Assembly: GCA_003255065.1 (NCBI GenBank)
Contig: QAOA01002976.1
Location: 210,411-274,410 of the forward strand
Direction of reading: 5' to 3'
Source of the DNA: Cercis canadensis
Taxonomy: Eukaryota; Streptophyta; Magnoliopsida; Fabales; Fabaceae
Length of the DNA stretch: 64,000 nucleotides
Position numbers and translations under genes: made by a program
Part shown: piece by piece, positions 45,201 to 55,772 of the stretch
Position numbering within the stretch: the first letter of the stretch is position 1
Layout: every line of letters begins with the position of its first letter
Notes under the pieces: generated by a model
Seen by the model: the letters and a program-made list of their open reading frames with translations, nothing else
The model's database searches: none
Told to the model about the DNA's origin: nothing

Positions 45201-45737
45201 TTCACCATACTTGCTTTCCTTTACCTTTCAGATTACTCCCTCCTGCTTTACCCATAAAAACCCTTCCTTCAATCTGATCTTCTTTCTCCAGCCTAGGTTC
45301 TCCATTATTCCTTAGCTTGCTTCAATCTAATGTGTGCCATAACCAACATCCTCAAACCAAAACACCCTAAATTTTGTTGCTACTGACTTTTTCTGTCACA
45401 AATCCATTTAAGGGCATTAATTTCTCCACTATAAGTCAAGCAATATGAAGATTAGCCACACGTTAGCCATCAAGTTTGTTTACCCATATTAAGATTCTAG
45501 AATCGCATAGTTAAAAAACTTCACGTTAAGTAGTGAACCGTTTACTAAAATACCCGCCACATTAACATTTAAAGAATTCCAATTTAAGAGAACTAAGAGG
45601 GGAAATGGATCACCGAGACAAAGAGTGTAGGCTTACAGATCATGATGAGGTGACCAAAGAAATGCCGGCACTGTGGCGGGCAAAGCAAACCCATTTGCAA
45701 TCAAAGCAATAATAATCAAAGCAACCAACCGCACCAT
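39277..45737 (-). CDS. V-ATPase subunit S1/VOA1-like type I membrane protein, complete
   Basis: Eight coding exons on the minus strand: 45737-45637, 42775-42682, 42493-42434, 41919-41857, 41757-41575, 41474-41372, 41280-41066, 39369-39277 (TGA 39279-39277). All junctions are GT-AG and phases agree, giving 303 residues. Residues 1-18 form a hydrophobic signal peptide (MVRLVALIIIALIANGFA). Then comes a luminal domain (ISPKDLAKSVLSQAGWSNLL, FVGRE, DLVVFCNGGS, AKYIVLYVSDP, a CDEVC pair). A single transmembrane helix lies at about residues 267-292 (GLVLLIILISGLCCMMGI), followed by the short tail DTPTRFEAPQES. The helix and TxxRFE tail match the Ac45/VOA1 domain of V-ATPase accessory proteins; function in proton-pump assembly is inferred from family only. 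A 5' UTR intron is likely, with acceptor just before 45768 and donor after 46149. One intron carries a TRIM, another a LINE tail. Confidence 0.88.
39737..40027 (-). mobile_element. TRIM (miniature LTR retrotransposon)
   Basis: 291 bp flanked by GGTTA (39732-39736 and 40028-40032). Terminal repeats 39737-39807 and 39957-40027, 71 bp each, with four differences. On the minus strand the LTR begins TGTTAGATAT and the primer site TGGTATCAGAGC (39956-39945) follows directly. The 149-bp interior has no ORF; a G-rich tract (GCGTGCGGGGGCG) precedes the second LTR as a purine-tract stand-in. It would need enzymes supplied by other elements. Located in the last intron of the V-ATPase-like gene. Confidence 0.92.
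40028..41065 (-). other. Intron of the V-ATPase-like gene
   Basis: AT-rich intron between the TRIM and exon 7. No RNA gene or ORF of known type. Confidence 0.6.
42776..43689 (-). other. First coding intron of the V-ATPase-like gene, left part
   Basis: Non-coding AT-rich sequence up to the LINE fragment; nothing further recognised. Confidence 0.55.
43690..44241 (+). mobile_element. 5'-truncated LINE (non-LTR retrotransposon) tail with RNase H ORF
   Basis: The 139-codon ORF 43707-44126 is a type I RNase H domain as found at the C-terminus of plant LINE ORF2 (EWVSGFSKKIGMG, AEMQVVLEGISLA, HIEVDSQFVVNLL, KHLFREANGGADAMAK). The acidic residues E, D and final D are present, and it ends MGRSLPRLV as such proteins do. 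A short 3' UTR follows, ending TTTTTACCAAAATAAAG near 44241. It lies antisense within an intron of the V-ATPase-like gene. Uninterrupted, unlike every other retroelement ORF here. A host RNase H-like gene fragment is the alternative. Confidence 0.72.
44242..45636 (-). other. First coding intron of the V-ATPase-like gene, right part
   Basis: Intron sequence rich in short CT/AT words; no coding or repeat feature recognised. Confidence 0.5.
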
Positions 45738-46148
45738 CAGTGGTATAGCTACGGCGTTTATCTTCGACCTGCAGCACAGATGCGACAAAGAGACTACCTC
45801 ATCAGAAAAAACCTAGATTCCGATTAGATTGGAGAAGACCCAGAAGGGAAATGCAAAATTTGACTATAAAAATCTGCACTTTCTTGATCTGTTCAGACAA
45901 AAACTTGGATCATATGCAAATATAAAAACATCGAAAACAGGAACGGAAATTCCGAATCGGAAAATTTCAAACGCGTACAATAATAGGAAGAAAATATGAA
46001 ATCGTAAGAGAGAAAAGGGAAAAATTCAGAATTGAATTACCAAATTCAGCAAAATATTGACAAGAAAAAGAGGAACCAATCTATCGAAAGCAATCGGTGG
46101 ACCTAGAGAGGATAGCAGTAGTTGAAGCGACAGCAAAACCTAACCTAC

Positions 46149-46250
46149 CTCGTTGGGTAAATTTTTGCGTGGCGATTCAGATGCGAACTACAGAGCTGAC
46201 GCTGGTGGGCCGAATCGTAATGCAGCTCAAGATTGTAGGATTAAAGGGTG
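46149..46250 (-). promoter_or_regulatory. Probable 5' UTR exon and start region of the V-ATPase-like gene
   Basis: On the minus strand a good donor GAG|GTAGG ends an exon at 46149; the matching acceptor TGCAG lies before 45768, upstream of the ATG at 45737. The 5' limit of transcription cannot be read. Upstream sequence to 46600 is AT-rich without a clear TATA box. Confidence 0.45.
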
Positions 46251-46600
46251 ACATTAGAAATTAACTTCAAATAACCATTAACCACTAGAGTAAGTTATTC
46301 TCACCTCCATTTTATTGATATACATACTTTCCTTTTATTTTGAAAACCCACACTTATTTTTCTTGTATTTTTAAAACACACTACACATTATGCCGTGCAA
46401 GATAAAATCATTTGGCCATAACGTTTTAAGCTTAAGCAGTATATATTATGCCGTGCAAGATAATAATTATCGCTCATTAATTATTTTTATTTGACATTTT
46501 AATAAAGAGATAAAAATATATGATTGGATGTATATTGATTCTTGAAAAATATTTATTGGCTAGAGTTACATACTTAATTTATGTATATTACATACTCGAA

Positions 46601-46857
46601 AATTTATTGATGTGACATTGAAAAAATATCTTTTGTTAATTAATCATATATTTTTTAGCAAATTAAAACAAATCTATTAAAATTACAATTAAGTAAAAAG
46701 AGGGAAAAAAAAAAAAGCTAGTGCAATAGAACATAGAGAAAGAGGAGGGTGGGAGAGAAAGAACCATAGAGAGAAACAACAGAGAGTAGAGTACAGAAGA
46801 ATTTTCAATAGAAAGAGAACGATAGAGAGAAAGAACAGAGGCAGAGTGAAAGAGTAT
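46601..46857. repeat. Duplicated GAGA-rich block, copy 1
   Basis: AATTTATTGATGTGACATTG... to a poly-A and GCTAGTGCAA (46601-46726), then a purine-rich AGAGAGAAAGAAC tract to AGAGTAT at 46857. Its second copy is scattered at 49784-49910 and 52228-52368. The purine tract produces long antisense CT-rich pseudo-ORFs. Confidence 0.75.
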
Positions 46858-47162
46858 GAAATAAAGATGGAGACAGGGCTAGAGCAAGAGGAATAGAAAC
46901 AGAGAGACCTAAACATGAAGAAAGGGAGCAGATCGAGAAAGAGGAATTAAAATTTCAGATTTTGTGTGGGATAATCCTTTGTCTCCTTACTTCTGGTTAA
47001 TCCTCTGTCCCCTTTACGAATATGTGCTAAGTAAAGGCCAAAAAAAAAAAAAAAAATCACAAACGGTGTCTTTCTTTTTGTGAGGGAAGCTTATTTTCTA
47101 TGCATGACAGGTGCTCGACAAAATTGCCAAGTGAATAGACCAAACGAGAGCTAAAGCGAAAC
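46858..47162 (+). other. Intergenic sequence before the Rpr2-like pseudogene
   Basis: Includes an A17 run at about 47041-47057 and possible leader sequence of the pseudogene. No ORF. Confidence 0.4.
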
Positions 47163-47450
47163 ATGGGCCAGAAATGAGGACGATCAAAAGGGTTATCAAA
47201 TTCAACATCTGGGTCTCACACTCTAGTATTGCTGAGAGAAGAAGCCACTGGAAAAGTGCAAAGAAAGGTGGGCTCTAACATCAAGTCAATCTGAAGCTTG
47301 AGCACTTGAAAAAGCTAGCTGTATGGGCCAATGATGAGGCATCAATCCCAAATTTGGCTGCCTTCTACGGGCAGCATTTGGCCACAGTTGGAGAGGCCAT
47401 AGGGTTCCACCTGATCCTTCTTTAACTACTTGCCAAATGTTTGCCTATAC
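47163..47450 (+). pseudogene. RNase P Rpr2/Rpp21-like gene fragment
   Basis: ATG at 47163 is followed by a TGA four codons later where a GGA is expected, then GRSKGLSNSTSGSH and REEATGKVQRKVGSNIKSI. After a one-base loss near 47292 the frame reads KLEHLKKLAVWANDEASIPN and LAAFYGQHLATVGEAIG; after another near 47403 it reads VPPDPSL. This pattern matches plant proteins with the RNase P Rpr2/Rpp21/SNM1 domain (tRNA 5' processing family) as I remember them, ending before the zinc-binding CxxC pairs. Three lesions in about 80 codons mark it as a pseudogene or stranded exon 1. Confidence 0.6.
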
Positions 47451-47845
47451 CTTGTTTTCTATATGGTTTCTCACTTTTTCCTCTTTTTGTTTTGATGCTT
47501 TATTAATATTGTAAGTGTTGGAACAATTAGGGGGAAACTATCAAAATATGTGTTCAAAGTTTGAATTTTAACATAGGAGCAATATCCATATCTGTTTACT
47601 GTTGAGAGTTTCAAATCACAATGCAAATTGTGATTCCTTCTTTAATTACTTGCCAAAGGTTTGCCTATTTCTATATGGTTTTTCATCATCTTGTTTTGAT
47701 GTTTTATTAATTTTATAAGTGCTGGAACAATCAAGGGGAAAGTATCAAAATATGTGTTCAAAGTTTTGAATTGTAACATAGGAGCAATACCCATATATGT
47801 TTTCTGTTGAGAGTTTCAGATCACAATGCAACTGGTGATTCCTTA
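47413..47845. repeat. ~219-bp imperfect tandem duplication
   Basis: GATCCTTCTTTAACTACTTG at 47413 recurs as GATTCCTTCTTTAATTACTT at 47632, and the beginning of a third unit (GGTGATTCCTT) appears at about 47835. Units share ATCAAAATATGTGTTCAAAG and CATAGGAGCAATA. The duplication starts inside the end of the Rpr2-like fragment. Confidence 0.85.
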
Positions 47846-47871
47846 ATATTTATTGGAGATAGTTTTATAAA

Positions 47872-49299
47872 GGGAAAAGTTAAATTTACCGATTTCAATT
47901 TAGGATCATGTGCGGTTACCCTTAAACTAAAAAGAGTTATAATTTCCAAACGATTGTCTATATATGGACGGAAAATATCACGTATCACGCATGTGATGTG
48001 ATTAATCACTAATTAACTTAAAAAATAATCACTAATTAACAAAAAAACAATCCGCGTCCCTCTGTCTCTCACCCTCACTCTCGTTTCTCACAATACCGCC
48101 ACCGCCATAAGCGGCAGCAAAGCCACTACCACCAATAGCAAGAGCCACATCTGGATTTCAGAGAAATTCTAGGACAAAATAGTTCTCTCTCTCTCTTGCT
48201 GAGAAATTCTAAAGCCCTGCTCGAGGGCCTCTTCATTTTGGATTTGCTAGATTTGTTCGAACCAGTGCTGAATCCTTATTGTTGATGTTTTGTATCAACA
48301 ATTGTTGTTGTTCTAGTGCAATTGAGAAGAACAAAACAGGAAAAAATTTGAAATGCACCCAAGTAATTTTTATTTTTTTTCTGGTTGTTCTTCCAAAATC
48401 CCTCATACCCACAAACCCAAACCGCTCAAATTCCACCGATCTTATTTTCTAAGCTCAAGCCATTGTAAACCAAAGGAAGAAGTGGTGGCGATGCTGCTGC
48501 CCCTCACTTTCCATGCTTCATTTTGAGCTTCAATCTTAAAACTAATAGTAAAATATTGTTGTAAATTTTACAAGCTTTAAAATTATATGCAATTTATAAA
48601 TTTTAGTTGAGAAATAAGAGAGATATGAAGAGAAACTTGAATGTGTTCGGAAACAGGTCGACTTGTTGGAAAAGAATACCCATTGGGAGTTGAAGATGAC
48701 AAATTTTGAATATTACCATTTGGCCTTACACAAAGCCATGTACTAGCACATTGATTATATGAATAATAGAAGTAGCCCCTCTTCATTCAATCGTGCCTAC
48801 TCGTGTTGCTTGCTTGGGTTCTATGTTGGTTGCTTATAATGTGCCTTTGATGAGCTTGTGTGATGTGTTATTGCTTTCTTGGTTGTTCATATACTTGTTG
48901 TGCCTTCGCTCATAAATGTTGCTTATCGTTTGTTCTTGTCCCTAATGGGTAAACTAATGGTTGGCTGACTTGTTTGCAAGCAAGTGCCACACGGTCTGAT
49001 TAGGTGAACCTTGCAGCCCGTGACAATTGGTAATTTTAAATATTATTATTTGGCCCTACTTTTATAAATCCATTTTTATTTATACCCCTGTAAATTGCAC
49101 TATGACCCATAATTAGTGATTAATTACATTATGTGCATGGTACGTGATGTTTTCCATCCATTTATAGACAGCCATTTGAGATTTTGGGGTTTTTTTAAAC
49201 ATATTTTAATAGTTCAAAATGGTTCCTTGTAACTTTTTTTAGTTTAAGGGCTAAACTGTACATAACCCTAAGTTGAAGGGGATAAATTGAACATTTCCC
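47872..49299. mobile_element. MULE-like nonautonomous element with 9-bp TSD
   Basis: 1,428 bp flanked exactly by TTTTATAAA (47863-47871 and 49300-49308). The ends are inverted: GGGAAAAGTTAAATTTACC on the left, and GGGAAATGTTCAATTTATC on the right in reverse complement. The similarity continues inward for about 150-190 bp, sharing CCCTTAAACTAAAAA, GTCTAT.TATGGA.GGAAAA, ATCACGTA and TTAATCACTAATTA. Long TIRs, a GGG start and 9-bp TSD are Mutator-like traits. There is no transposase. The interior (about 48040-49080) holds CT-rich and GCCACCGCC-containing sequence unlike the ends, perhaps captured host DNA. Confidence 0.82.
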
Positions 49300-49308
49300 T
49301 TTTATAAA

Positions 49309-49783
49309 TTTTGGCCTTAGACACACTCCAATGGAATTGTGTCTCACTCACAAAGTCATAAAAGTATGAATATTGGCGCTAAATTGAAACAATAACTTGT
49401 ATTAATTTAAGAAATATTTTACAAGACTAGCTTTTAAGTTGGTTTGACAAATGAGAAACATCATCTATTTATACTAACTCCCTTCTTTTATAGATGAGGA
49501 GATTGTTCCAAATGTATAATTAAGTTTTGAAAGCTTTCTACTTTTTTTTCTAAAATTTTGAACATTTTTTTACCACTTGGTATTGACTGAATTTTTTCCT
49601 AAACTCACCTAATTTTTTTAGGAGCTCATACTTTTTTTTTTTCTCAAAATATATATATATATATATGGATTTATGTGAGTAGGACTTAAACATAGAACCA
49701 CAGAATTCACAAGCCCTAAAGATGACCTCAGCATTATTCGACCACAAGCTCTTTGGTCCTAATTGTCATTTAGATATAAAAAA
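49309..49783. other. Intergenic AT-rich stretch
   Basis: Contains a (TA)n run at about 49649-49664 and a T11 tract. No gene seen. Confidence 0.5.
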
Positions 49784-49910
49784 AATTTATTAATGTGACA
49801 TTGAAAAAATATATTTTGTTAATTAATTAGTTATTTCTCAGCAAATTAAAGAAAATATATCTAAATTACAATTAAGTCAAAAAGGGAAAAAAAAAAAAAA
49901 GCTAGTGCAA
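49784..49910. repeat. Duplicated block, copy 2, left part
   Basis: Matches 46601-46726 from AATTTATTAATGTGACATTG through the poly-A to GCTAGTGCAA. It then diverges; the continuation of the block is found at 52228. Confidence 0.78.
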
Positions 49911-50435
49911 GTACGCTATGAAAAGTCATCTGTGCGAATGTAGCTCTAGTGCGTCTGGGTTTGGCCGCTTACTCTTTCATTTTTTCTTTTCAATTTGGGT
50001 TTTAAGTAAGAGGACTAAAGAAGCATTCTAAGATAGAGACTTCAAAAAACTAAATCCAAGGAATACACATACAGCCCCGAACAATTGAAACAGTGTGTTT
50101 ACGTAGTCTTCTTCTTCCCCACACCACAACTGCAAGGCCTTCGACCGACTCTCCCTTCTTCTCTTCACCCCTCTCTCTTTTTCTCTCAGATTCTCACTTC
50201 CTTTCCACCTTAGCCATTACTTCCACCTTCGTGTGCTTCCAATTAGCAATGCAGAAGAGAGCAATAAGGTTATGTGATAACAATGACTGGGCGGGGGTGA
50301 AATCAGAGCATATTGATAGAAGGTGAATCACCTTCTTAGTTTGTGAATTAATTTTTCTTAATCTACATTGAATGCGTCAGTTTGTTGAACTAGATGCAGT
50401 CCAACACCACCTTTAGGCGAATTATGTAATCTAGA
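49911..50435 (+). other. Inserted sequence of unknown origin
   Basis: Interrupts copy 2 of the duplicated block, as read against copy 1. It has a CT-rich leader-like section (50110-50220) and a 77-codon ORF (50093-50326) ending in QKRAIRLCDNNDWAG; it looks like a host 5' UTR/exon but matches no family I recognise. It could equally be ancestral sequence lost from copy 1. Confidence 0.35.
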
Positions 50436-52213
50436 TAGAGTTGACAAAATGGGTCATGCCCGATGGGCTAGCCCATTTTAGCCTGTAACAATAGAGGGAT
50501 GGGCCATAGAATTGAAGGACCGACCCAAATTAGCCCGTGGCCCATTCTAGTTTAGGCCGGATTAGCCTGACTAACCCGTTTCCTTTTTCTAAAGAAAAAA
50601 AAATCACCCAAATCCCTATCAGTAAACTAAATCCTAAACTCCCAAAAATCCCTCTCCCTCTCTCAACTGCCTTTGTCTCTCACACTCAGTCTCGTTGTCT
50701 CAGTCTCTCCTCCCCTGCCACCACCAACCTCGTTTCCTTGATGCCGCTGACAAATCGTAGTGCCAGTGAGCCTCGGTTGTAGAAAGTCACAGTAGAACGG
50801 TAATCTGCTGGAATTTTCTTCAGACTGTGAGGGCTTTTGCTTCTTTTCTTTGTGCATTATGCATTTTATTGGCTATTGAACATTGCATCTCTACTTGCAG
50901 CCTCACTTAGTCACTGATTATGCAATTCTCTTGGAAGATAAAGTTACTTTGAAACCAAAGTCACTTACACATGCGGTATGTTTATAACTTTGTAATTTGT
51001 CTTAGCAAGCATAAATTTTGCTCATCAACCCTTAAACATTTTAACTCTCTCCTTATCATTTTGCTAAATTTGAGTTTGAAATTCATTGACTAATTCCTCC
51101 AAACAAAATAGAAGATCGTGATTATATGCTTTGTTGAAGACAATAATTAGATCTTTGGATTTTGAGCTTTCATGTACTCTTAATTCAGTTTTAGTCCCTT
51201 ACAGCTTTTGAAAATGTTATTTGTAATCCACTGAGTTGATGAATTTGGTGTCAGAGTTAGGTAGAGCACTCTAAAGGCTATTTCTTTGTGTGTGTGTTTT
51301 TGTTTTTTTGTTTGTTTGTTTGTTTGTTTGTTTTACCTTTGTTGCACCTTGAGGTTGGGAAGACTGGGTGAATGAATTGCTTATTGATTACCTAGATATT
51401 ATACAACTATTACAGGAAAGAAGAAAAACCAACAGTTGATACACAAGTGGAAATATGTTGGACTACGGAACTATATAGTAGTCCATTGTGTGGACAAATT
51501 CAGTAATAGTGAGGAGTTTGCGGAGATTATTTACAAGGATAATTGAATTTTCTTTAAATATGTTACTGGATTTGGCAAATTTCATTACTTTTTAAGATCT
51601 ATAGCAAGTAAACATTATAATTGTTCCTAAATTGGGAATGAACTATGATACGTTACTTGTACATTACTATATGCAGTAATTTAGGATGGATCTTTTCCAT
51701 TTCTCTCACGAGCATCTTTCTTTTGGGCTTGTTTGGTTGAAAATTCAGACAAAAAATTTCTTTTTTTACTCTTTGTATTTTTCATATTTTCAATTTATGA
51801 GTTCAACATTGGTGGGTTAGCCGTTAGCTCTAATTCTTTGTTTTCATATATATGAATTTGTCTAATAATTTTTGATAGTTTGCTGTATAGGATGGGTATG
51901 TGTGAGGAGTATTTTTTGAAAGTAACTTTGTTTCGTTACTTATTTCCATTAATTTTTGGGTTTATAAGATAACATATTGATTTGTTGTCTATATTTTATA
52001 GTAAATCACATTATGTCATTGCCTCTTTTTTATATGCTTTGCTCCAAAATTACTGTTTTTCTTCACATCATTTACTATTATTTGTTTAAAAAAATAAAAA
52101 AATTTTAAAAGTAGACTAACTCGAAATAGCCCGCAGCCTGCAAAGAGTTAAGCTGAGCAATGAAACTATTGGCCCAAAATTGGGCCAACGAACTAGCCCG
52201 TTTTCCAACTCTA
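50436..52213. mobile_element. hAT-like nonautonomous element
   Basis: 1,778 bp beginning TAGAGTTGACAAAATGGG and ending CCCGTTTTCCAACTCTA, inverted copies. Flanks AATCTAGA (50428-50435) and GATCTAGA (52214-52221) agree at seven of eight bases, fitting an 8-bp hAT duplication. Sub-terminal GGGCTAGCCC-type words occur at both ends. There is no transposase ORF; (TTTG)n occurs near 51308. Confidence 0.75.
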
Positions 52214-52227
52214 GATCTAGAATGCCA

Positions 52228-52368
52228 TAGAACAATAGAGGAAGAGTATGGAGGGCAGAATGATAGAGAGAAAGAAGAGGGTAGGGAAGAGAGAATTTTC
52301 AATTGAACGGAGGGTGGAGAGAGAGAGAATGATAGAGAGAAAGAACATAGGGTATAATGAAAGAGTAT
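52228..52368. repeat. Duplicated block, copy 2, right part
   Basis: TAGAACAATAGAGGAAGAG... to AAAGAGTAT, matching the purine-rich part of copy 1 (46727-46857). It stops where Gypsy G begins. Confidence 0.68.
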
Positions 52369-52658
52369 TGATGAGGACCAGCCTAAAAGGCCAAGTTGGA
52401 CCTAAGCCCATGACCCTGCACAGTAGAGACAAGGTACCGCATCCTTAGTAGGGACAAAACACCATCAATTCAGCCCCACAACTACTATAAATACATGGAT
52501 AATGTAGTCTAAAACGTAACTTGTTGATCAGAACTACACCTAAATTGGATTATATCTTATCACCTTTACTAACTTAAGCATCGGAGAGTCATCCTCGACC
52601 CATTGCCGAGCTTGACTTCTTGCAGGTACATCTAGTTCAGACATTTCTGGTATAAACA
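52369..52658 (+). repeat. Putative 5' LTR of Gypsy G
   Basis: Starts TGATGAGG right after AAAGAGTAT of the duplicated block and ends ACA before the primer-site-like sequence. TATA-like ACTATAAATAC near 52485. No partner LTR is visible in the window. Confidence 0.5.
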
Positions 52659-52708
52659 ATTGGTCCCGTCTGCGGCGAACAATTTAGATCCCACCTTTTT
52701 TTTCAATC

Positions 52709-54100
52709 ATGGTAAATACTTGAAACAACGCCTATGTATCTCCTCCACCATGTGGGCGACTACAACATAGTCCTACCCCACAGGGGAGCATTAACAACCA
52801 GTAAGAGGATGTTGATCCTTAACAACTTCAAGAACGTATTCTCCACCTAGAAGCAGCTTTGCAACATGCAAGGCAGGATCGAAAAAAGGGTTCCTAGCCA
52901 AACTATCAAGACCGAGACCACCTCAACCCCACCCTTCTTTCATCATCCAACACACCACTTTTACCCAAGGCCACCTCAACCTTACCCATATTGGCACCCT
53001 CGCCCACCAATTTATCAACAACCCTCCCTTTATACATCTTAAGCTAGCTACACATAATATGATCCTTTTCATGATGTACCTCGCCCATCCCAACATGGCG
53101 TAAGCTACACCCCAGGGAGTCATAAGGGCTACCCACCAAATCACGGTTACCAACCTATTGTTCCTTACAACTTAGGGGATGGATCACACCCATTCACCAC
53201 CTACATAATGAGCACTTCGATACCCAAGAATTTTCGTCCCCCAACATAGCTTGAGGCCTATGGTGGTACCACAAATCCCCAAGAGCACTTGACTCTATTC
53301 TGATAGGCCATGTTGCTCATGGATGCCCTAGATTTGATTATGTGTAGAGCATTTCCTGGTACATTAAAAAAGGCAGCACTTTTATGGTTCTCATCCCTTA
53401 AGCCAGGATTCATAAACAATTTGTGATCTCTCCTCCCAATTCTTGGCCCATTTCTCAACCAACCGCTCCCATCTTAAAACCTCTACATCCTTAATAAATC
53501 TTAAGCAAGAAGCCAATGAATCACTCAAAGATTACTTGACCAAATTTACCAAAGAGTCAATCCAGATAAGAAACTTAAGTGGAAATGTTGCTATTCCTGC
53601 TATAATGGTCGGACTGTGAACTAGTGAATTTATGACCTCTTTGGCTAAGAAACCACCTCTTAATTTGGATGACTTACTAACCAGGGCGGACAAATACATT
53701 AGAATGGAATAGATAAATGCTGCTAAAATGAAAACTGAAACCCTGCAGCAAGATTCCCAAAATGACCAAGGAGGGCAATATGGAAGGAAGAAGGAAATGA
53801 GAAGAGGGAAGAACGAGGTCTGCCACCGAGAAAATACGAAAACTATACTCCCTAAATCAAAGTAGCAAAAAAATATTAGGCGAGATCTACCAGACCATCC
53901 TCCTCAAGCTACCCAAGCCTCGGTCAAAATTTCAAAACCCAAACTTGACCAATAGCAAGTATTATACGTATAATAGAGAATTTTGCCAACTCACCAATGA
54001 CTGTGTTGATCTCAAAGATGAGATTGAACAGTTAATAAGGAGAGGCAAATTGGTAAGATTCATGGTTAGGGGTCCTAAGAAATAGTATGATAGAAGGAAC
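52709..54100 (+). pseudogene. Gypsy G gag remnant
   Basis: ATG 52709 in frame with a stop four codons later. Around 53200-53560 the retrotransposon gag domain is readable in pieces (MSTSIPKNFRPP, EAYGGTTNPQEHL, CRAFPGTLKKAALLWFSSL). A later segment near 53970 (YYTYNREFCQLTNDCVDLKDEIEQL-like) is the end of gag. Many stops, largely G-to-A and C-to-T. Confidence 0.7.
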
Positions 54101-54339
54101 CAAGGAAATCAAGCTGGGGGAAAGAGAAAGGAGTTAATCCCTAAGAACGAGAAGGTCGCCACAACAACAAGCCTAAAATGGTCAGCAACACCCCCCGCCT
54201 CAAAGGCAACAGAGAGAATAACCACACCTACTAGCAGGTTTTATAACTACTATAGCGGGAGGATTTGCTGGAGGAGGACCTACCTCCTCATCTAGAAAGA
54301 GATACAAGAGGGCGGTGATGAATGTCGCAGGCCCAATAA

Positions 54340-54840
54340 GAGAACTTATCATTAGTTTTAGTGAAGAAGATTATCAGGGTATTCAGTGAAACCACAATGA
54401 CTCTATGGTAATTATGGCAATGATCTTTAACTGGGCAGTCCATAGGGTACTAGTCGATTAGGGAAGTTCGGCCGACATAGTGTACTACGAGACATTCAAA
54501 GGCTAGGGAATTCTAGATTCCGAAATTCAGTCCTTCATGGGAACCCTAGTCAAATTCTTTAGTAAGAGAGTGCATGTGAAGGGATATGTTAAATTGTGGG
54601 TAACTTTAGGGCAACCTTCGGACATTATCTCCATATTTGTTCAATTTTTGATAGTGAATTGTGAGTCGGCATATACCGCACTTCTCAGGAGACCTACACT
54701 CAATGAAGCAAGAGCAATAGTGTCTACACCAAACCTTACAATGAAATTCCCCACAAAAGAATGTTGGGTAGGTGTGGTCCCAGCCCAACAAGAGGCCGTG
54801 ATAAAATGTTGTAGTGTGAGTTTGAGAATTGAAGAATAGG
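54340..54840 (+). pseudogene. Gypsy G protease region
   Basis: The open stretch 54537-54839 encodes LVKFFSKRVHVKGYVKLWVT, LIVNCESAYTALLRRPTLNE and ARAIVSTPNLTMKFPT, a typical Tat/Athila-type protease C-terminal region. The active-site part just upstream (near 54450, VDxGSSAD-like) has a stop. Confidence 0.7.
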
Positions 54841-55142
54841 CGGCAAGTAAGTTGAGGGTAAGCACGCCCCACAATATTATGTATACTGAGTTAGATGTCA
54901 AAGAAGACTTAGCAGAAGCAAGACCAGAACTAGAGGGAACCTTGGTGGAAGTTAAGATTGGGCTAGGAACAAAAAAAAAAAAAAAATACGGGTGAGAGGC
55001 CAATTCACAGAAGAAGCAAGAAAGGAACTAACCGAGATACTTATAGAGTTTTCAGACTTGTTTGTCTGGTCAGCCCCAGAGGGATAGACCCTAACTTCAT
55101 ATCACACAAACTTGACATTTATCTGAATGCCTATCCGATGAC

Positions 55143-55772
55143 ATAGAAAAAGCGAACTTTTGGACCAGAAATACAAAAAGCCATAAAAGAAGGAAAAAAG
55201 TTGCTGAAGACAAGATTCATAAAGGAGGTGACGTACACTACTTGGCTTTCAAACATTGTCTTAGTAAAGAAGCACAATAGGAAGTGGAGAATGTGTGTAG
55301 ACTTCCCTAACCTCAACAAGGTGTGTTCTGGAGATTCTTACCCCCTCCCTAACATTGACAAGTTAGTGGATGGGGCATCGAGATACAAAATGTTGAGCTT
55401 CATGCTTACTTCAACTATAATCAAATTAAGATGTCTCATGACGATGAAGAAAAAAATGTCTTTATTACCAACGATGGAAATTACTGCTACAAGGTGATGC
55501 CTTTCGGCCTAAAAAATGTCGGGGCTACCTACCAAAGGCTGATGAACAAGGTGTTTGAACAACAGATTGGTAGAAATGTGAAAGTCTATGTAGACAACAT
55601 GTTGGTAGAAGGGGGCAACCATTGGACCAATTTGAAAGAAATCTTTCAAGAGTTAAGGAAATACAACATGAGATTTACCTCGAACAAGTGTGCCTTTGGG
55701 GTAGAAGCAGACAAGTTCCTCGGATACATGATCAGTCATAGAGGGATTGAGGCTAACCCTGAAAAATGTTAA
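55143..55772 (+). pseudogene. Gypsy G reverse transcriptase, catalytic box mutated
   Basis: RT fingers and palm in two frames: RFIKEVTYTTWLSNIVLVKK, WRMCVDFPNLNK (55201-55497), then YKVMPFGLKNVGATYQRLMN (55431-55772). The normally YVDD catalytic box reads YVDN here (VYVDNMLVEGG, near 55590), so a catalytic aspartate is lost in addition to the frameshift. Confidence 0.8.

Noticed and set aside
46689-46916. 75-codon Phe/Leu/Ser-rich minus-strand ORF
   Set aside because: Translation of a GAGA-rich purine tract; low complexity.
50093-50326. 77-codon ORF as a host gene
   Set aside because: No recognisable domain, no continuation across a splice junction; kept only as an unassigned stretch.
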